A stretch of DNA of 64,000 nt, from positions 496,001-560,000 of the forward strand of contig JAJKFH010002198.1 in assembly GCA_023333565.1 (NCBI GenBank), given 5' to 3'. The stretch's first letter is position 1. Every line of letters begins with the position of its first letter. Both the position numbers and the translations under genes were made by a program. The stretch is from Puffinus mauretanicus (Eukaryota; Chordata; Aves; Procellariiformes; Procellariidae). This document shows, one piece after another, positions 44,701-58,300 of the stretch. The notes beneath the pieces were generated by a model. The model saw nothing but the letters and a program-made list of their open reading frames with translations. It made no database searches and was not told where the DNA came from.

Positions 44701-47700
44701 TTCACAAGACTGTCATGTTTGGATTTTTTTAAAAAAAATGAACTTTAATTTGATAAAAAACGTTTAAGATTGATGCTGTTAGTTGTTCTTTCATGGGCTA
44801 AATTGTATTAAGTATTTAAAACACTAATTTGGAACATGCTTCTTAATATAAACTGCCGAAAAGTAAGTACATTACAGGTGAATTCATGTACGTAAGTTCT
44901 CAAACTTTTTGTTCAGTAATTCAAATCGATAAAACCTGATACAATTTTAACAAATTAATCCTATGAAGAATCTGCTTCATGCTTTAATGATTTGGTACAT
45001 GATTATTCACTGAATAGAAAAGAAGGCATGAATTACAACAGATGGGGCAAGGTTTAATGAGGAGATTGAAATGGGAGATTTGTTTCTGTTAAGCCAACTA
45101 TAGACAATTAGTCTTTACAGTCTCAAGTTAATAAGATTATTTCAATGTTACTGTCTTTCTATCACAACGGAAAGTCATTAATGGAAATTATTTGCAAACA
45201 GAGCAGAACATCCTGGAAAACTTTAAGAAGAAAAAAACCTTTCTGCTTTTTTCAGACATGCATGTTGCTCTAATTTAATGATCTACTAGTCCGTATTAAA
45301 ATGAACAGTTGCATATACACCTATGGTGTGACTTTATTTATGCTGCAGCTGTTAAACTTATATGTTATTGGAAAGTTTACCAGGTATGTAGTTGTTATTA
45401 TTGCCATGTGTTACACCCTCACTTACTGGAAAAGCAAAAACTACATTCTCTGCTGATCTTAGTAGTATATGTGGAATTTTACATCATTAATGCCTTTACC
45501 AGAAATCTAAGAAAACATAGAACTAAATTTTTAAGAATCTGAAGTAATTTTTTCCATTTAGCTTGAAGTATTTTTTAATTCTAGCATTGCATAACAATAT
45601 GTCAGATTAAATGTTCCTTACATTTAAGAAACAGTGTCATTTTAAGGTAAAGCAGGCTGACTGTTATTTTAGAAATTCCAGTGTAATCGGTATGTGTAGG
45701 AGATTCCACACATGTTTAATCACTGGTATTAACATTAAAGTTCCTAGAAGTTTGTTCTAGAATTTTGCTGAGTTTTGGCCTGGAATACATGCAAGTGCTG
45801 CACATGTAAGACTTGCTTTGCAAAGCTGTAGCAGCGAATCTATACGGTATATCCTGGGGAGCTCATAGAACTTTTTAGAGTCATCACAGCAGTATATTTA
45901 AGTAAGATTAGTTTTGCACTTTTTTCACTCTAACTCCTTTAAAGCATGCAATTAAATGATTTATTATCAGAGGTGGGATTTCTATACACTGCTATTTTAT
46001 GGTTTTATTTAGAGAGAGCAATTTTGATATTACTTTGTAAGACAGGTTATGACAACATTAAAAGACGAAGATCTTGCTTAATACTACATGAATCATCACA
46101 TGTATTTTTCACAATCTTGTCTTTAAATAACAAATGAAAAATATGCTTCAGCCATAAGGCCAAAAAAGAACAGAAAAGGTAAGTGGGAAATAAAAAGTAG
46201 TAATATGGAGAGAAGGAGAAAGGAAAAAAGAAATTCTGTTACGCATTTGAAAGTGCTAACTTCAGCTTCTTTTCGTTGAACATACCATTGCACAGTACCA
46301 AATATAAAGCTAACATAAAAAATATTTTGGGGTATTGTGTAAGTATGGTATTTTGGCTGCTGCTTACACCTTCTGCAAGTAAATATTTTGCTCCAGGTTT
46401 ACAGACATTTTTTCAATAAGTGCTTTTTAAATTCCAGATAATTTTCTTTTAGAAGATTTATTTTTAAAATTGTATCTTTAAGGCAGAAAAAAAAGAACAC
46501 TACTAAAAAATCTGAAGACTCTGCAAAATGTTTTCTGAGGTTTCATCCTGTCTTTGCAGATGATAATATATTCATATACACAGGTAATTTCTTGCCTATC
46601 TGATAGATTGTGTTGAATAGCACAGAACAAGTATGACATTTCTTGTCCAGTCTGGCAAGTAAAATTTTAAGATTCTGACTAGTTGTGTGTGCAACAGATT
46701 AAGAAATAAAAAACCAAAAAGTCCTAGAAAGTGTAATCAATTCTGCTAACGTCACAAAGTGAATGTTGCTTTTCTGATGATCATCTCTCAGATTATTCTA
46801 GTAAAAAATATCCCTGAATCTCCATTTGGTTAAGCCGATGATTTCCCAAATACTACATAGTTTCCCCCTTAGCCTCGCCTAGACTCATTATTCCATTAAT
46901 AGTCTCACTACACCTGTGTAGCAGCTACAATTAGTGCTTCCTTTCTTGCCTTGTAGAAACTGTTGCACATTTGTCTCTTGTAACTCCAGACCTTTGTAGA
47001 ATGAGAGCTCCTTTTTTACAGATAACCTGGTTCTTTTTCTGCCCCTTTCCTTTCTTGCCAGTTCAGAAATCTCTTCAGTTCCTGAAGAGATTGCAGTTCA
47101 CAACCCATCCGTCTCCTCGTTTTCCCAAAACACACTTTCAATTCCACACAATTGCCTTTTTTGCTGTATAGATACTATGCTTGTTTTGTTTAAAAGTTAT
47201 AGAGCTGTGATGACCACTATCTTCAGTATTTGCTTGAGGGTTTTCTCTTAAAACTATCTGTGTTTAGTCTGATATATAATTTCCTTCATCTTGGCAGATT
47301 ACTTTTTATAATAGGATTTCAAAGGTAAGGCTAATTTATAGATCGGTCTTTGTAATATTTAGAAAGCTGTAAGGACTTGCATTTAGAATTTGGGTGAAAA
47401 ATTCCAAAGGGTGGTTCAGATCAGGATCTATATTAATTTTTTGTTTCCTCATGGTTTTCAATTCCTATTCTAATCAGTTCTGATGTATTTAACTCTCTAA
47501 AAATGCAAGTACTTCAGACTGAAAATAGGATTTTAAAGTAATTAAAATTAACTTGTACTTCAGATTTTTTTCATTATATAATTTCGAAGAATTTTTCTAG
47601 TTTAGAAAAATTTACAATTTAGTTACAGTTCAGTTTCTCACTTCTTTTGATTAAACTCACTCTGTCATAATTTAGATTCAAACAATATTATAGCATCTGT

Positions 47701-50098
47701 TTAATCAAAAATATTAGAATCAAATACTGTGCATATCATTATAGTATAAACAGTTGATTTCAAATGTTAAATTCGGTGCAAGCAAGTTTCACAGGGAAAA
47801 TTTTTTTATGAAGTTATCCATCAGTGCTGACAAGCCAGTGTTCTAGAACCCCTCATCCTAAGCCTACCATACATCTAATGCAGTTTGGCTACAATCTTAT
47901 AATTTTCAAAAGATGGCGATGAACCAGTTATTTCATATTTACTGAAAAATATTATTTATTGCGTGGCCATTAGATTGCTCTTACCTGGCCGCAAAGTAGA
48001 AATCTTTCTCAAAACATACTGTATTAGCCAGTTATCTTTTGAAGGAGCACTGTATCTTCCTTAATTATTGGTTATAGGAATTGCATGAAATTGTAGGTTT
48101 GAAGCTCTAAATAGAAGCATAGGGAAAAAAATAAGCTACATATGAACTGGCTCCCTGGTGGATTACTCTCCTGTTCAATGACAGTGTTGCATACTGTAAG
48201 GATCCTGGTTCTAGATTTGATCCTACTAGAGCTTGATGCATTCGAGCTTGTTAGCTGGATGAAACAAACAGAGAGTGATGGTAGTTTACCTAAAATTTAG
48301 TAGCTGCAAAGTGTGACTTTTGTTTATTTCTGCACATTTTCTGTCTAAACATAGAAGCTTTTTTAATGACCTTTGCATCGGTAAAATAGATTCATTCTAT
48401 ATTGTTTGTCTGCTGGCATAAGTGTTTTCAGGAAGGGGACTAAAAAGGCATTCCATTTCCCAGGGAGGGGGAGTAGTGAGTTGCGGTTGTAGTGCCTGAA
48501 CGCTACCCCACAGAGATGAGGTAGCTGACAGTGCAGTGAAAAGCATTAGCTAGGGTATTCTTGGAATGCAACAGCACAATATAAAAACTGTCTGAATTCT
48601 GAACATCTTTTGTGTTTGCAACAGCTACTTTTAGATAAAATAAATTAAAACAGCTGTGATACCTGCATCAGAGTTATTTTACCTTGTTGGTATCCAAGCA
48701 TGGCAATAATAATGAATGTGTACTGTTTTTGTTATCACTCCATAACATCATTCTTTTTTTAACTTTTCCAGCTATTATGCTGTTCCTTAATTAGTTCTCT
48801 TTCTCTGTATCAAATTACCATCCTGTTTAATTTTTAACCTTTTCCTAAATCTTCACAAGAAGCATGTGTTTGTGAAGAACAGCATAGGCACATTATGCCA
48901 TCCTGCATCCTTTACCCCTTAAGCTCCTGACTGTAGTATAAATATTCCTATTGCTACCTTATTGCATAATAGTTTCATACACAAATGTTAACTGTCTCAG
49001 CTAGTGTGGCTATTTTTAGCCCCAGAAATCTATTAATTGCATTCTTATTCCTTTACTTGGCAACCTAAAATGATTTCTTAAACATCTTAATGTGGTTCAT
49101 GATAAATCACGTAGAAACTATTCAGAATTCTTTTGCTGGAATGTAACTTGCCATTGCTGCTAACATCTCAAGCATCTGTTGCTTATAACGCATCTCTACA
49201 CCAGATATTTTTGCTAGCTTACTAGTTCATGAAATGCAACCACAAGGTTTGTTTTCTTAAAGGCACATTGGTAGCTTTGCTGCAACCACAAGAAGCTTTA
49301 ATCTTCGTTCAGGCTATACAGTGGGACTTTCAATTACTACCCTGTGGTTTTTCCACATTCTGCTTTCTTTACCCAGTTAGAGCATGGTTTGGTAACAGTC
49401 TGCATGCTTCCCGCTATTGTTACTTTTTCTATTCATCTACAAATTCTGGAAACAAGGAAGATAAGACCAGATGACAGTAGGATTTAGCTCGATTCTTTGG
49501 TTTTATCTTTTGTAGAAACATAAAGTGTTTGAATTCCAAATCACTTCCAATGCTTATCAGCGTTAAACTTTTCAAGCCAGCGTTAATGTTTATCTTGCAT
49601 TAATGTGTGAATTGTTTTTCCAAACAATTTTACCAAACAAAATGATAACCAGCTGTCCACTGCAGGAAATGAAAGCCATATCACCAGCACTTGTTATGGG
49701 GGCACCTTGATTTGATGTTTTTCCAATAGATTGGAATTGCAATAATGATCATCTCAACTATTTCTCTAATGTGATTTACTTGTTTTCCATGTGGTAATAA
49801 CTCATCTGACCTTTATGGCATCTAAAAATTTTTGGAATGCAAATTTCCTTTGACAAATTCTAAGTGAGCTTTTTGCCACTTTACACTCCTTACAGCCAAA
49901 GCTTGTGCAGTCTTTTCAGTAATACTTTTAATATGTAATTCTGGAATTATTTTCCACAACTACGTAGCTCATTCTTCTCCACAATCTTACTGTTGATTCC
50001 AGAAATTACTCAAATGTGCTTTACAGGAGTTCGGAAACTTCTTGAAGAACCTGAAGTTCCCAAGTATTGTGAAATCTATTTTTTATTTTTCTTAATAG
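41743..50098 (+). other. CEP170: CEP170 intron 7
   Basis: A GT-AG intron (GTAAGT to TTAATAG), phase 1, about 8.4 kb. It contains an 18-base direct repeat at 43003-43020 and 43026-43043. The last part (from 49993) is stop-free in the frame of exon 8, but has no homology and is only intron read-in. No other gene is visible. Confidence 0.88.
43003..43043 (+). repeat. 18-base direct repeat, period 23
   Basis: TTGTCTAGAAATGTGTTC occurs at 43003-43020 and again at 43026-43043 with no mismatch. It is a recent-looking short duplication in CEP170 intron 7. Confidence 0.85.
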
Positions 50099-50575
50099 GA
50101 TGCAGCACAGATGCCAAGCAAGGTGAGGAGCAATCTGCAGCTGCAAGTGAAGAACTTTATCCTTTCTGTAGGGAGCCAAGTTATTTTGAAATCCCTACAA
50201 AAGAATTCCAGCAACCTTCACAGGTAGCGGAGAGCAGTATTCATGAAATTCCAACAAAAGACACCCAAAGCTCCCATGCAGCAGGTGCAGGGCATGCTTC
50301 CTTTACCATTGAATTTGATGACAACACTCCAGGAAAAGTAACAATCAAAGATCACGTGACAAAATTCACATCGGAACAGCGTCACAAGTCAAAAAAGCCT
50401 TCTTCCTCCAGTGGTCAGGACCTGCCTGGGCTTCAATCGGTGATGATGGCAGCAGAGAGCAAAGTAGCAGATTGGCTAGCACAGAACAATCCTCCTAGAA
50501 TGATATGGGAACCAACAGAGGAGGATTCCAAAAGTATTAAGAGTGACGTTCCAGTGTACTTGAAGAGACTGAAAG
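50099..50575 (+). CDS. CEP170: CEP170 exon 8: residues 211-369
   Basis: The exon begins after CTTAATAG and ends before GTAAAG at 50576, phase 1 on both sides (477 bases). It encodes conserved CEP170 blocks: [19 protein letters not shown], a second [23 protein letters not shown] followed by [21 protein letters not shown], and [12 protein letters not shown] leading to [12 protein letters not shown]. The EIPTK motif occurs twice, at residues 241-245 and 260-264. The region is a charged, serine-rich, mostly disordered middle segment of CEP170 carrying short conserved motifs. The exon is the second largest seen here. Confidence 0.97.
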
Positions 50576-53073
50576 GTAAAGTGAATAATTCCAGATATGC
50601 TTATTTCTGAAAGCAACGATTCCTCACCAGCATCCAGTGAGTGGATCCCTGAGCCCTTGTGGAGTTCAGTTGAAATCACAGATACTCCACATGCACACAA
50701 GGATCTGTGCTGGGAAATTTTATTGCAGTATTAATTCTTAAGAAGAGGTTAGAAAACCAAATCCTGAATCATCTTACAATGAGTATACTAATTGGAGATA
50801 TTCTAGTACAGCTGAAAACATCAGGTATTTAAAACATTGATCTTGAAAGGGAAAAAACCCAAACCTTCATTAAATTTTATATATTTCACTTTTTCCCATG
50901 CATTACTTTAAAAAGCTGAATTGCTTTTTAGAATCAAAGCTCTAAAGTTCAATTTACGTTTTTAGCAACTCTTCCAATAGCATATGTTCCGTGAATATTC
51001 ATGTGCTCTAAGAAAATCATTTATGGTAAAGAATATAATTATTCTGCTTAAATCAATCATATATGATGGAGTCAAGTTTGAGTCAGGAATCAGAAATAGA
51101 CCAAGAGCTTCAATCTTGCAGAATATTGTATTTATTAGAATGCTGCTGTTGAATGGAGTTCCAGGTGATTATACATGTTCATGTACTGCAGACAGTGACA
51201 CTTGAAATAAAATTAAATCAAATGTTAGGTGTGAAAAGCGCACTCTTTTGGATGCCACTTAGCAGAATAGAGAAGAAGTAGTTTTGATGTTCAGATGAAG
51301 ATTCCAGTGACATTCAGACTTTCAGAATGAAAACTTCTGAAGAACTTTTTCAAGTCTCTATTATTTTCAGTTTTTAATATCAGCAGGTTAACTCCGCAAT
51401 TCCCATTTTTCTTCATTCTGCAACATTATCATGTCTAGTTCTTAAACCAGCTGGGACTGGGTACAATGTGCTTTGTCTTACTGATCAAAAGTCTGCTTTT
51501 TAAGGCTGACTCTTCCAAATTAAGCTAAAGAATAAAATTCTGAAAGCAGAATTGTGTCAATGTGCTAGCATTAAGATAATAGCATAGTATTTCTTCTAGA
51601 GTATATCACAGAGTATTCTTTGGTCTTCATGATACTGTGTTATGTTCATGAATATTCTTTAAAATATTAGCCATGTCACTTTGATAAATAGGAAGGGCTT
51701 TGTTTACAAGGCCTTAGCCTTTTCCTGGCAGAAACTCCTCAAATTTTGATAAATTTTCATCTGAAAGAGGTGTAAGTTATGGGGTGCATATGACCATAAT
51801 AAATATCTGAATTTTGTAATCTTCTGTGATCTGTTTGTATTCTCACTCACTACTTGTACTTTTTCAAATCATAAAGGTAGAGAATATAGCTAGCCACTTT
51901 GAAAGTTTGATTTTTAAAAAAAAAATTTTTTTGTTTTTCATCCTCAGCTTTTTCTTATAATATCCTGTACTGAAGTGCTAAATTTATGTTATATGACTTT
52001 CACTGTGGTGTTAATATTTATTGTTATTATTTGGAAGGATGTGAACCATCACATCATTTTCTTAGTCACTGTACAAATAAGTAGCAAACAGGAATATAAG
52101 TTAGGATTTCAGCTGTGTATTCAGTGCTATTAGTCTGATAAGTGAGGTTTCCCAATATGTGATTACTATTTAAGTGAATAGTAGCTGCGTATCCTAACTA
52201 TGTAAGTGAGAAAACCTTAAAAAAACTATCCTCTTGAGAGTAAAAAAAAATAAATTGTACGTTCAAGTAAGACTTGATCCAAAAGAGTTCAAAGAAGGTA
52301 AAACTTCCTTCCCAGGAACTGAGCTAAAACTTAAAAGTGTATACACTTTCATTGTACGTGAAGTTGCTCTGAGTCAAATGGGATTTACTGTGTATGAGTA
52401 TCCAGCCTTCCATGCATTTTCAGGTGTCATTACAAAGTATATTTATATGCATATATATGATTTATTAAATACGTATTCCTTATTCATAGATCTCAAAGTA
52501 GTTTGTGGAATGAGTAATTAACAACCATTTTACATGCATACATCAGATGTGGAGGGGACTGAATGATGAAAAAACTCATTTTACTTCTTGGAAAGAGTAA
52601 TAAAGAATTCATTCCAATTTTCAGTAGACATTCCTCAAGATAAACTGTTGTAAATGTGTGAGGAATCCAACAATATGAACTGTGGCTCTAAATGGGTATT
52701 TTCAGCTGCTAGAAGGACTATTGTAGGGTTTTCTTTTTCCTCTTAACCCTGCCTAGAATGTTTCACTAGTCATTTGTAATCAACTGGCTGTGTAACAAAA
52801 TTAATATAATTGGGAAACATACTGTAGTACAGCTGGGAAAATACTGGCTTTTGTAAGTCACTGATAAGTATTCACAGATGAGAATTTTGGTGAAATTCAA
52901 TGAAATTTGGAGAATTCAAATGCACTGCTGTTACCGATCAGCTTATAATGTGTTTCATTGTTTCGAGTTGAATGCATTACCAGGAGCTGTACAGTTTCTT
53001 TTGTATGTGTTGGGTTGGTTTGTTGGGGTTTTTTTGTTTCATTGTGCTATATATTCTTTTGCTTTGCTTGTAG
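50576..53073 (+). other. CEP170: CEP170 intron 8
   Basis: A GT-AG intron (GTAAAG to GCTTGTAG), phase 1, about 2.5 kb. The frame from exon 8 stops 33 bases into the intron, so retention would truncate the protein after residue 369. I see no gene, promoter or named repeat inside it. Confidence 0.9.
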
Positions 53074-53720
53074 GGAATAAGCATGATGATGGTACACAAA
53101 GTGATTCAGAAAATGCTGGTGCACACCGGCATTACAGTAAGCGGGCAGCACTTGAAGAACACTTAAGGCATCATCATACAGAGCTGAAAAAGTCAAACCA
53201 GAAAGTCCATTCCACAGAAAAGCAGCAAGAGCCAGCTGGTTTGAGTCAGACGGCCTTTATGATTGAGTTTTTTGATGAAGACCATCCTCGAAAGAGACGC
53301 TCTTACTCTTTTTCTCAGAATGTAGGAGCTCTGTGCCCAGAATCTTCGTCTCCAACGCCTCATGCGCGAGCTGAAAGAGCGAAACCTACGTCAGGAGAGA
53401 AAGCAGTCCCTTCATCTGTGCAAGCTGGCTCATCGCATCACAGAGCAGTACATGGTGTTCATGCAAAACTTTTAAAACAAAAATCAGAAGAACCCTCTGC
53501 TGCATTACCTGTCTTACAAGCTGCATTGTTAAGGAGTTCAGGAAGCCTTGGCCATAGGCCTAGTCAGAACCAGGAGACGGACAAAAAGTTGAAAAGCCAA
53601 CATATTTCTGCTGCTACTGAAAAGGACAATGAGGATGACCAGAGTGACAAAGGTACTTACACTATTGAGTTGGAAAATCCCAATTCTGAAGAAATGGAAG
53701 CCCGTAAAATGATTGACAAG
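53074..53720 (+). CDS. CEP170: CEP170 exon 9: residues 370-585
   Basis: The exon starts after TTTGCTTGTAG and ends before GTGAGA at 53721, in phase 0 (647 bases). It encodes [18 protein letters not shown], then [14 protein letters not shown], then [21 protein letters not shown], then [27 protein letters not shown], and [16 protein letters not shown] up to RKMIDK. All are CEP170 family blocks. RKRRSYSF (442-449) is a basic cluster with an RRxS phosphorylation consensus. The IEF/IEL motif at 433-435 and 567-569 echoes TIEF in exon 8. The coding sequence continues in an exon to the right of the window, so the gene is partial here. Confidence 0.96.
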
Positions 53721-55252
53721 GTGAGAAACCTAAAAGGTATACTGATGTTAAAGTGGTATGTGATGCGTGGGCAACAGTCTACCACTTCAATTCTACTTAT
53801 TAAAGCTGCTGCAATAATACCAGTTTTTAAGCCAGCCTGTAATGATGAAATACGGAATGTAATAAAAGCAGCAGCAGGCATTTGGCTAAAAATTATTCCT
53901 GTTTGATACTGCTGTTCTTTTAGTTAGTTTTTATACGTTTTCAAAAGATTTAAGTACTGTAAAAATACTAGGCAACAGAATTCAATTAACTGGTATTTTT
54001 ATGAGAGTTGTTAGATTTGAATTTATAATGTCCCTGTGGAAATACTCACCTTTTCTTAAAATCCTAAGTCTCTGTAGTTTTCCAATATAAATTGGTTCCG
54101 TCCAGGTTATCATAGAGAAATAGATTGTAAACGTTTTCTGTACTTATAAAAAAGTATATTCAATAACAGTAACTTAAATTTCAGCATCCATTATAAAGAG
54201 TAAGTATAAGAATGGTTTCATTTTCCAAAAATGTTTATATGATAGCAATGTCATTTTCCTAGTTTGAATATAGGTATATGCTTCATTAGGCTTAGGAATC
54301 TTATGATGACCAAGTAACTTTTCGTTCTTGGTAACAATATATATAACAATATAAATAACAATGCAAGTCATATAACTGCAAATAACTCTTTCTTTGGATT
54401 CAACAGGAAGATATGGGTAGGAGAAGTTACGTTTAATCATTTGGCTTAACTGAGTCTTGAAGAGGATTTTTTTTCTGTTATTGTTGTGTTTTCCTAAACA
54501 AACCATTGTGGTAGAATGCTGACATCCAAATCTAGGCAATTTTTTGGCCAATTTAACAGGAAATTCATTGCTTACTTGTTACAGAATTATCTGAGGATTG
54601 ATTTTGTATGTCTAAAACTTTTTCAGAGCTGAACAAATACATTAATACATTTAGAATGAATTTTGGCTAAACATTGAAAAATATTTTTTGAAAGACAAGC
54701 TAGCTTTACTGTTTTGATTTTGTAGAAAAATGCTGACATAGTGGGGAAATGGGAAATTTTATTACAGATGGTTTTATTTTATAAAAGGTGCTTATGGAGC
54801 ATTGGGCGGGGGGGATTAAAATAAAGAGAATTGCCTTCAATAAAATCATAAAGATAATGGTTTTGCCTCTTACGGATTCAGAAAAGGAGACTTTTGACTT
54901 CTTTGAGTCAGTATTCAAATAACTTCTGAGAACTAAAAGCATTCCAAAAAAGCAAGTGAATATTAAAGAACGTCATTGCTTTGACTTAGCGACTACAAAT
55001 ATCTACATTTAATTCTTAAGTTATAAATCTTCAATTAAATTGCATCAGAAAATGTGTAAGTTCTGTTTTTGCTAAGTATAGTTATGCAACAGAGTTTATT
55101 TGGAAACCAGAAAAAATATTAACATTTGGAAATAGACAATTTATGTACTTTATAAGAATGTTAATACTGTCTAATGTTTAATAAGTTTTGAAATTATTTG
55201 TGGTCTTTAATATCTGTCCAGGATATCCAGAGTCAGGGTTTTTTTTTAAACA

Positions 55253-55277
55253 AATCTCTCCTGTTACAGGAGAGATT
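55253..55277. repeat. Perfect hairpin, 11-bp stem, 3-base loop
   Basis: AATCTCTCCTG at 55253-55263 is the exact reverse complement of CAGGAGAGATT at 55267-55277, around the loop TTA. It lies just before a 26-base tandem duplication that also contains CAGGAGG, so the two may have arisen by one slippage or template-switch event. Confidence 0.85.
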
Positions 55278-55282
55278 CAGGA

Positions 55283-55334
55283 ACAGGAGGTGATTGTAAG
55301 CATTAGGGACAGGAGGTGAATGTAAGCATTAGGG
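55283..55334 (+). repeat. 26-base tandem duplication
   Basis: Two adjacent 26-base units at 55283-55308 and 55309-55334 begin ACAGGAGGTGA and end TAAGCATTAGGG. They differ at one position (T versus A at unit position 12). It is an intronic short tandem duplication without coding content. Confidence 0.9.
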
Positions 55335-58300
55335 ATGGTAGTAAAGTATTGGTTAATATTCTTAGTGTTGTATAAAAACATTCTGGATATCATAAATACC
55401 CCTTACTGCTAACATAAAAAGGGTCACCACTAGAAATTAAAGATTTACTAGGAAGTAAAGCAGAGACGTTTTTTCTTTGAGGTCTTCTGTATCTTTTCAC
55501 TTAGTATCTGTATTGAAGTGTTACGAACACTATATTTTACACCCAGTTCAAAGAGTCCTGCTGCACAATATTTGATCGGTAATATGAAAGAAGTATGATA
55601 CTATTTTTATGAAGTGCAGAAAAACACCCAGTGAAGAAAATCAAAACCAAATGGAAGCCAAAATTTCTTCCTCCAGCTGAGCTCAGCTTTGCTTCCCTCC
55701 TGTTTTAAATTGCTAATGCTGTGGATTCTGTTACTTTGCTGAAGGTGGGTAAGTGAGGAATAAGACAAGGATTTTATTAGCCTCTTGACTGCTGTGCTGC
55801 TTTATTGAGGATTTAGGAGAATTATTGGTATATATTTTATTCATAATTCCAGTATAACCTCTTTCTTTGCTGGCAAGTCAGCCCTTTTTCTCAGCAGTTA
55901 CAATGCCTGCCTAATTGAGTCCCATTTAAGAATGGGTCAAAAGATTAACTGAAATTCAAGAGTTGCATTTGCTAGGATTGGGGTGAAAATGCACTACAAA
56001 TAGCAAGGATAACTTTCTAAAACTTTGCACAAATAATGCAGTCTTGTCAGTAACAATTTACATTAGAATGGTGCAAAGATCCGTGTCTGGTTTACCTGAA
56101 GGATTTCCAATGGAATAAAATACTTCTGGGTTTGGGTATTTTTTACTTTTTACTGGAAGAAAGGGTGAGAACGACTAAAGTATCCAAAGATTACTTTTAA
56201 TGTGACTCATTCACTTGGGAAACCTTAGCCTTAGCCTTACTCCTGTAGGCAGAGTCTATTCTTTTCTCTGAAAAGGAATGTAAGAGCAAACCACAAATGC
56301 AAGAGTGGCATTAACTTGTCAAAAATCAAGGCATGATTAATAATGCGTCTTTGAGTCAAGAATCCAAGAGAGGCATGCAGGAAGTCAAAGTTAAAATTCT
56401 CAGAAAAATGGAAAAAAAATCTATCTATATAATTAAAAAAAAAAGGGAGGGAGGAAGACCTTAATGTTGAGCTATATTGTTTCCTTCAAAAGCACCATTT
56501 TGCTTAATGCAGCCTTTTACTAAAGTTTCTAGGAAATAGATACTTATGTTAAATGATTTTAAAAATCCAAAAAGGATGCTGTCCTGCTTATTCAGCATCT
56601 TGATTTCATTTAGATTGCTAGGGATCTATTTCTTCCTCTACTACTCTTTCAGTCTGTAAGAAAAAAGTATTGTCTCTCCAGCAGAAAAGGAGTAGAATAA
56701 CAAACAACATACTCTTTTTTTTTTTTTCTTGACCATTTTAAAGCATGGCTTTTGAAAAGAGAATGTGAGAAAGATACAAAAATAATCAGAAGGAAAGAGG
56801 AAGACATTTTCTAAGTAACAGAGAAAAGATTTTTAGTGAGATACCTTTCCCTAAGAGAGAGGTGTAGTCATTTGTCTGCAGTGATGACTGTCTCGGAGTG
56901 AATGTCTGTCGCTTACATAAAATGATAGATTCCAAAAACATTGAGGTTTGTGTCTTACACAACTTTCAACACCTAGATAATTTGCTGAGCCAATGAAATT
57001 AAAATCAGACAAGATAATCAAGATCTGACAGGCAAGGTCTCTGGAATAAAATCAATTTATGTAAATGCCCACAGACACTGAACTGAATAGGAAAAGAGAA
57101 ATTTGTTAAATTGTTTGCAAATTTGCAAGATTTAAAAAAAAAAAAAGATTTTATTTTAGGGTGAAAAAATAAAGTACATCATAAAAATAGTAAGCAGATA
57201 GTTTTCAGTTGTAAACATAAAAAAAAGATGCGAGACCTGTACATGCCTGGCGTCCTCCAGAGATTGTTCCAGTTTCACTTGTATGTCAGTTAATCATGTG
57301 GATTGATTGTATTTTAAAATCTTCTATGCTTAGATCAGCCATGATAGGAACTTATGTAATTACTTAGTATTTCAGGAATAGTAATAATTATTTCTTCTGT
57401 GCTGTTATTTGAATTTTATTCATAAATCTTAAAGATATTGTCAGAGGAAGTAAATATCACTGCCTTGTAACCAGCTTTGAACAGGTTACTTATTTTTAGA
57501 ATTGGTGTGTCATGTCTCTTAGAACAAAACAAACATCTTGGAGAATAACTAAAAAAATAAATTTTAAAAATTAAATAATAAGTAAAAAAAATTAAAAACA
57601 TCAAATTTTTTAGAGGCTAGGAGACATCCTGGCTATCTTATTAGGCAGAGACAGAGCAGCAGTCGTCATAAAAAGATTTCATTGTTGTTTCTATTTTAAA
57701 ATACAATACATACACATGTCCAGGACAAATATCAAAACATGAAACTATCATAGAAGGAAAATGAGCATGGCCTAGGGCTGGCTTTGTTTGTTTTTGCCTA
57801 GATGAATTTCATTTCATGGTATTTCTGAAAGGAAAAATTTGTCAGAGTTCCCATGTGATAGTGAGATATAATTTGCAAACAGTTGCAATCTTCAGCTGTT
57901 ACTCACTGTAACTGCCTTCTTTCCTTAGTCAACTGGGAGAATGCTATCTCCACAATATTTCTGCTTATGTAGGATCCAGCTGTGCTTTTCACAAGTAACA
58001 CAAACCCATGCTCACAAACTCCATCTTGTAGTATTGAAATTTTCTCCGAAACACATATTCTAGGACTTCTGACTCACTTTATTTTTTAGTAACTTGACAT
58101 TACTACTATTTCTTTCAAATTGTGTTGTTTTTTTGATATATAGAGACTGAGTGAATACTGCCAGTATTACTGGTATGGAAATGTGTCGTACATTTCCCTC
58201 TTCTGTCACTAGTTTACTTGCATTTTTATTCTGTCAAGGGTTTCCATAGGGTCCTGTGTCACCTTTAGTTTACAAAATATAAATTCTAAGCAAGGTCAGT

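Noticed and set aside
49993..50098. An ATG at 49993 as an alternative start for CEP170 exon 8
   Set aside because: The extra 35 codons have no family similarity, contain the pyrimidine tract and the AG acceptor, and are simply stop-free intron.
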